Made by a program: the position numbers and the translations under genes. A DNA stretch of 64,000 nucleotides from Prostheceraeus crozeri (taxonomy: Eukaryota; Platyhelminthes; Polycladida; Euryleptidae). Positions 62,161 through 64,000 of the stretch are shown here, one piece after another. How positions within the stretch are numbered: position 1 is the first letter of the stretch; each line of letters begins with the position of its first letter. The notes below the pieces were generated by a model, which was not told the DNA's origin, did no database searches, and saw nothing but the letters and a program-made list of their open reading frames with translations. The stretch lies in the NCBI GenBank assembly GCA_907163375.1, contig CAJQUW010009236.1, forward strand, positions 124,001-188,000. The letters are read 5' to 3'.

Positions 62161-63810
62161 TTAATCATCACTGTCGTCATCAGAATCGCGTAAGCCATCA
62201 TGTATTTCAGCATCATTTTCGCAGTGCGTGTTACAAAGACATAGGTCACGAACAACGATTCGATTCGCAGTTTTCCTTGCACTGACACCTGCCCATGTCC
62301 ACAGTGGCCTTAGGTGCAGGTGGGACATCTGTAGTAGTAGGCGTGAGATTGCCGTCATCGCTGTCCTTGTAGTAACCATTTTCCAGCGGATCCCATTGTT
62401 CTAGCTGAGGAGCTGCAGCCTGACCCCATACAGCTTGAACGCGGTGCTGTTTCAGAGCCCCAAATGTAGGTGGTGGCTTCTCACTGTCTGCCATGCGTTT
62501 ACAAAATAGATACCAACGAAATTCGGGAATGTTAGAGAGATGGATGCCTTTCGGACTATACACAATGTAGACAAACTGGGCCAAGGTTAACTGCAAGTTC
62601 TCGCTCATCTCGCTGTCATCACACAGTTTGCACAGAGCCTCAATCACTTCATCTTCTGCTTCTAAATACAGCTTGAACCCGGTTGCCCTGCCTATGCGAG
62701 CAAATCGTCCAGCGCGATCCCACGAATAGTCCCAGTGGATGCATGGAATCCGGGCAAAGCATTGCTCTGTCAGTCCCCAAAGCTTCCAATAATGGCTTTA
62801 CTTTCCAAATACCTGAGATCATAGAGATGCAAAGTGTTCTTTGGCAGTCGATCATAATTTGCTATGACCAAGACCTGATCATCAATGTCAGGAGAAAAGA
62901 AAGTCATTTGAGCATCTCTCTGCTGCAGACACTCCCAAACATATCATTGACGCATCTGCTTCCTCATGGTTGTTGTCTGGAAAAAGGCCCACATCTCTAT
63001 TGCTTCTCGTGTGGCCTGCCTCTGAGGTGACAATCAGCGTACGAGAATCTTTATTGTAGGCTAGGAATTTCTCAGCCAGGTATTCTGCCAATTATGCTTT
63101 TGTTTGATGTGACAGAAATCGACTCAATGGAACATCGCTAGTACACAGGAATAATTTGAAAAAAATTTAGCTTAAAGTGGTGATAAATTTTAAGTGATAA
63201 CATTTTTTAGACCACAGGAAACTTATCTCCGCACAAAACTGAATCTATTGAAATAAAAATTTTCATGTACCGACATCTTTTTGAACCCACACTCTACCTG
63301 GTGCATGCTTATTCTATGGCATGCATTCATTTGCCTTCGATTGTCATGCGAAATTTCGTGCATTTTATAGGGGATCATGCATGTAGATCAGTATTTGACT
63401 GTCCTTGGACTATCTGTTCCTTGCAGCAGAAATTATGGCAGAATTTTGAATAATCCAATCTATGACAGTGTATCTTGACATTCCTATAGTTTAAGTTAAG
63501 AAGGTCTATTACTTGATTTTTGAAACATCTCTGTTTGCACCTCGCTATTCGGAGTTACAGTTGTTAGTAAAAAATGAAGCGCGGATCGCTGTGAAGGATT
63601 ATAACTGATATGATTCCAAAATATCACATCTCGGACTTGATATTGCAAGGGATCCTTCTCCTTCCTCCTCCCTTGTCTCGCGCTGTTCTTCAGAGAGTCC
63701 GTCTTGTATGTATCAAAGGCAACTATAACCTCGTCAAAGTGTCGCGTGAGATTGATAAGTCTATCATTGAAGCATGCACTGAGGTAACTTTTGAAGTAGG
63801 ACCACCCCAT
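62161..63810 (-). pseudogene. Decayed gene of an invertebrate multicopy family (HEEAD protein)
   Basis: Leftward pieces are HFDEVIVAFDTYKTDSLKNSAR (63810-63496), TSEAGHTRSNRDVGLFPDNNHEEADASMI (63091-62888), a region with an ALPGFHASTG-like word (62740), GKATGFKLYLEAED-like DNA, then FGALKQHRVQAVWGQA and VDMGRCQCKENC (62647-62246), and a C-rich end (62379-62161). The parts lie in several frames with stops. The family is common in invertebrate genomes and probably mobile-element linked; I cannot name it. The middle with HEEAD and P-D residues recalls a PIN/FEN-like nuclease. Confidence 0.5.
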
Positions 63811-64000
63811 CAGCTAAAGTAATCTTTTGAAAATTATCGGCATCAAATCGTGCCATGCATTGTTATCGTTGTTGGTGAGCATCTTCTGGAGTGCATGAAT
63901 AAGTTTAGTCTTATAAGTGAATGATAATATTGCACCATTTGAGGCAAACAAGGATCGCGGAGTCGGTGTGAATTCATAATTTCCGACTGCCTGCTTCTGG
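63811..64000. other. Window end, partial upstream of the decayed gene
   Basis: No clear frame. The HEEAD-family gene probably continues past the window. Confidence 0.4.

Overview
The window is metazoan, probably invertebrate, nuclear DNA dominated by mobile elements. The only clear host gene is regucalcin/SMP30 on the minus strand. Its last two coding exons (56660-56797, then 45153-45346) are separated by an 11.3 kb intron loaded with insertions. Spliced genes, AATAAA poly(A) signals, TATA boxes, TTAGGG-type repeats and piggyBac, hAT, pogo, LINE and Penelope-like debris all fit an animal genome. The species cannot be named from the sequence.

Positions 1-3426 are gene-poor flank. A degenerate hAT element (hAT1, 3427-29814, near-perfect 8-bp target duplication) sits inside a minisatellite and has itself been the target of two insertions. 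The first is a 20,549-bp Polinton/Maverick (3615-24163) with 372-bp terminal inverted repeats, AGTAGT...ACTACT ends and the 6-bp duplication CTTGTC. The second is another hAT (24282-28668, duplication GACTAGAC), which contains a decayed piggyBac (25472-28196, TTAA).

The Polinton is organised like a small adenovirus. Its left half reads mainly rightward: two small divergent genes, a six-coding-exon spliced gene, protein-primed DNA polymerase B, and an overlapping pair that resemble PC4 (ssDNA-binding transcription cofactor) and TATA-binding protein. Its right half reads leftward: RING protein, two or three unknown proteins, packaging ATPase, integrase with chromodomain (one frameshift), penton-like minor capsid protein, basic core protein, major capsid protein and adenain-like protease. 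The two halves converge on two poly(A) signals 2 bp apart. Several presumptive early genes share a TATATAAG core, in places with CCAAT, CRE or AP-1-like motifs.

From 30 to 45 kb lie an unrelated series of degraded transposons (PGBD-type, reverse transcriptase, pogo, BED-hAT) and one apparently intact 2.2 kb piggyBac just past the regucalcin stop codon. From 47.3 to 53.9 kb a Penelope-like reverse transcriptase is split exactly in its catalytic YVDD region by a 5,747-bp mini-Polinton. This element has AGTAGT ends and the 6-bp duplication GACATT. It carries a packaging ATPase and a penton-like protein but no recognisable polymerase, integrase, protease or major capsid protein, as expected of a satellite of an autonomous Polinton. 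The rest (54.6-64 kb) holds LINE pieces, a 744-bp foldback element and a decayed repeat-family gene.

Most notable are the TBP-like/PC4-like gene pair, the multi-intron Polinton gene and the capsid-gene-bearing mini-Polinton.
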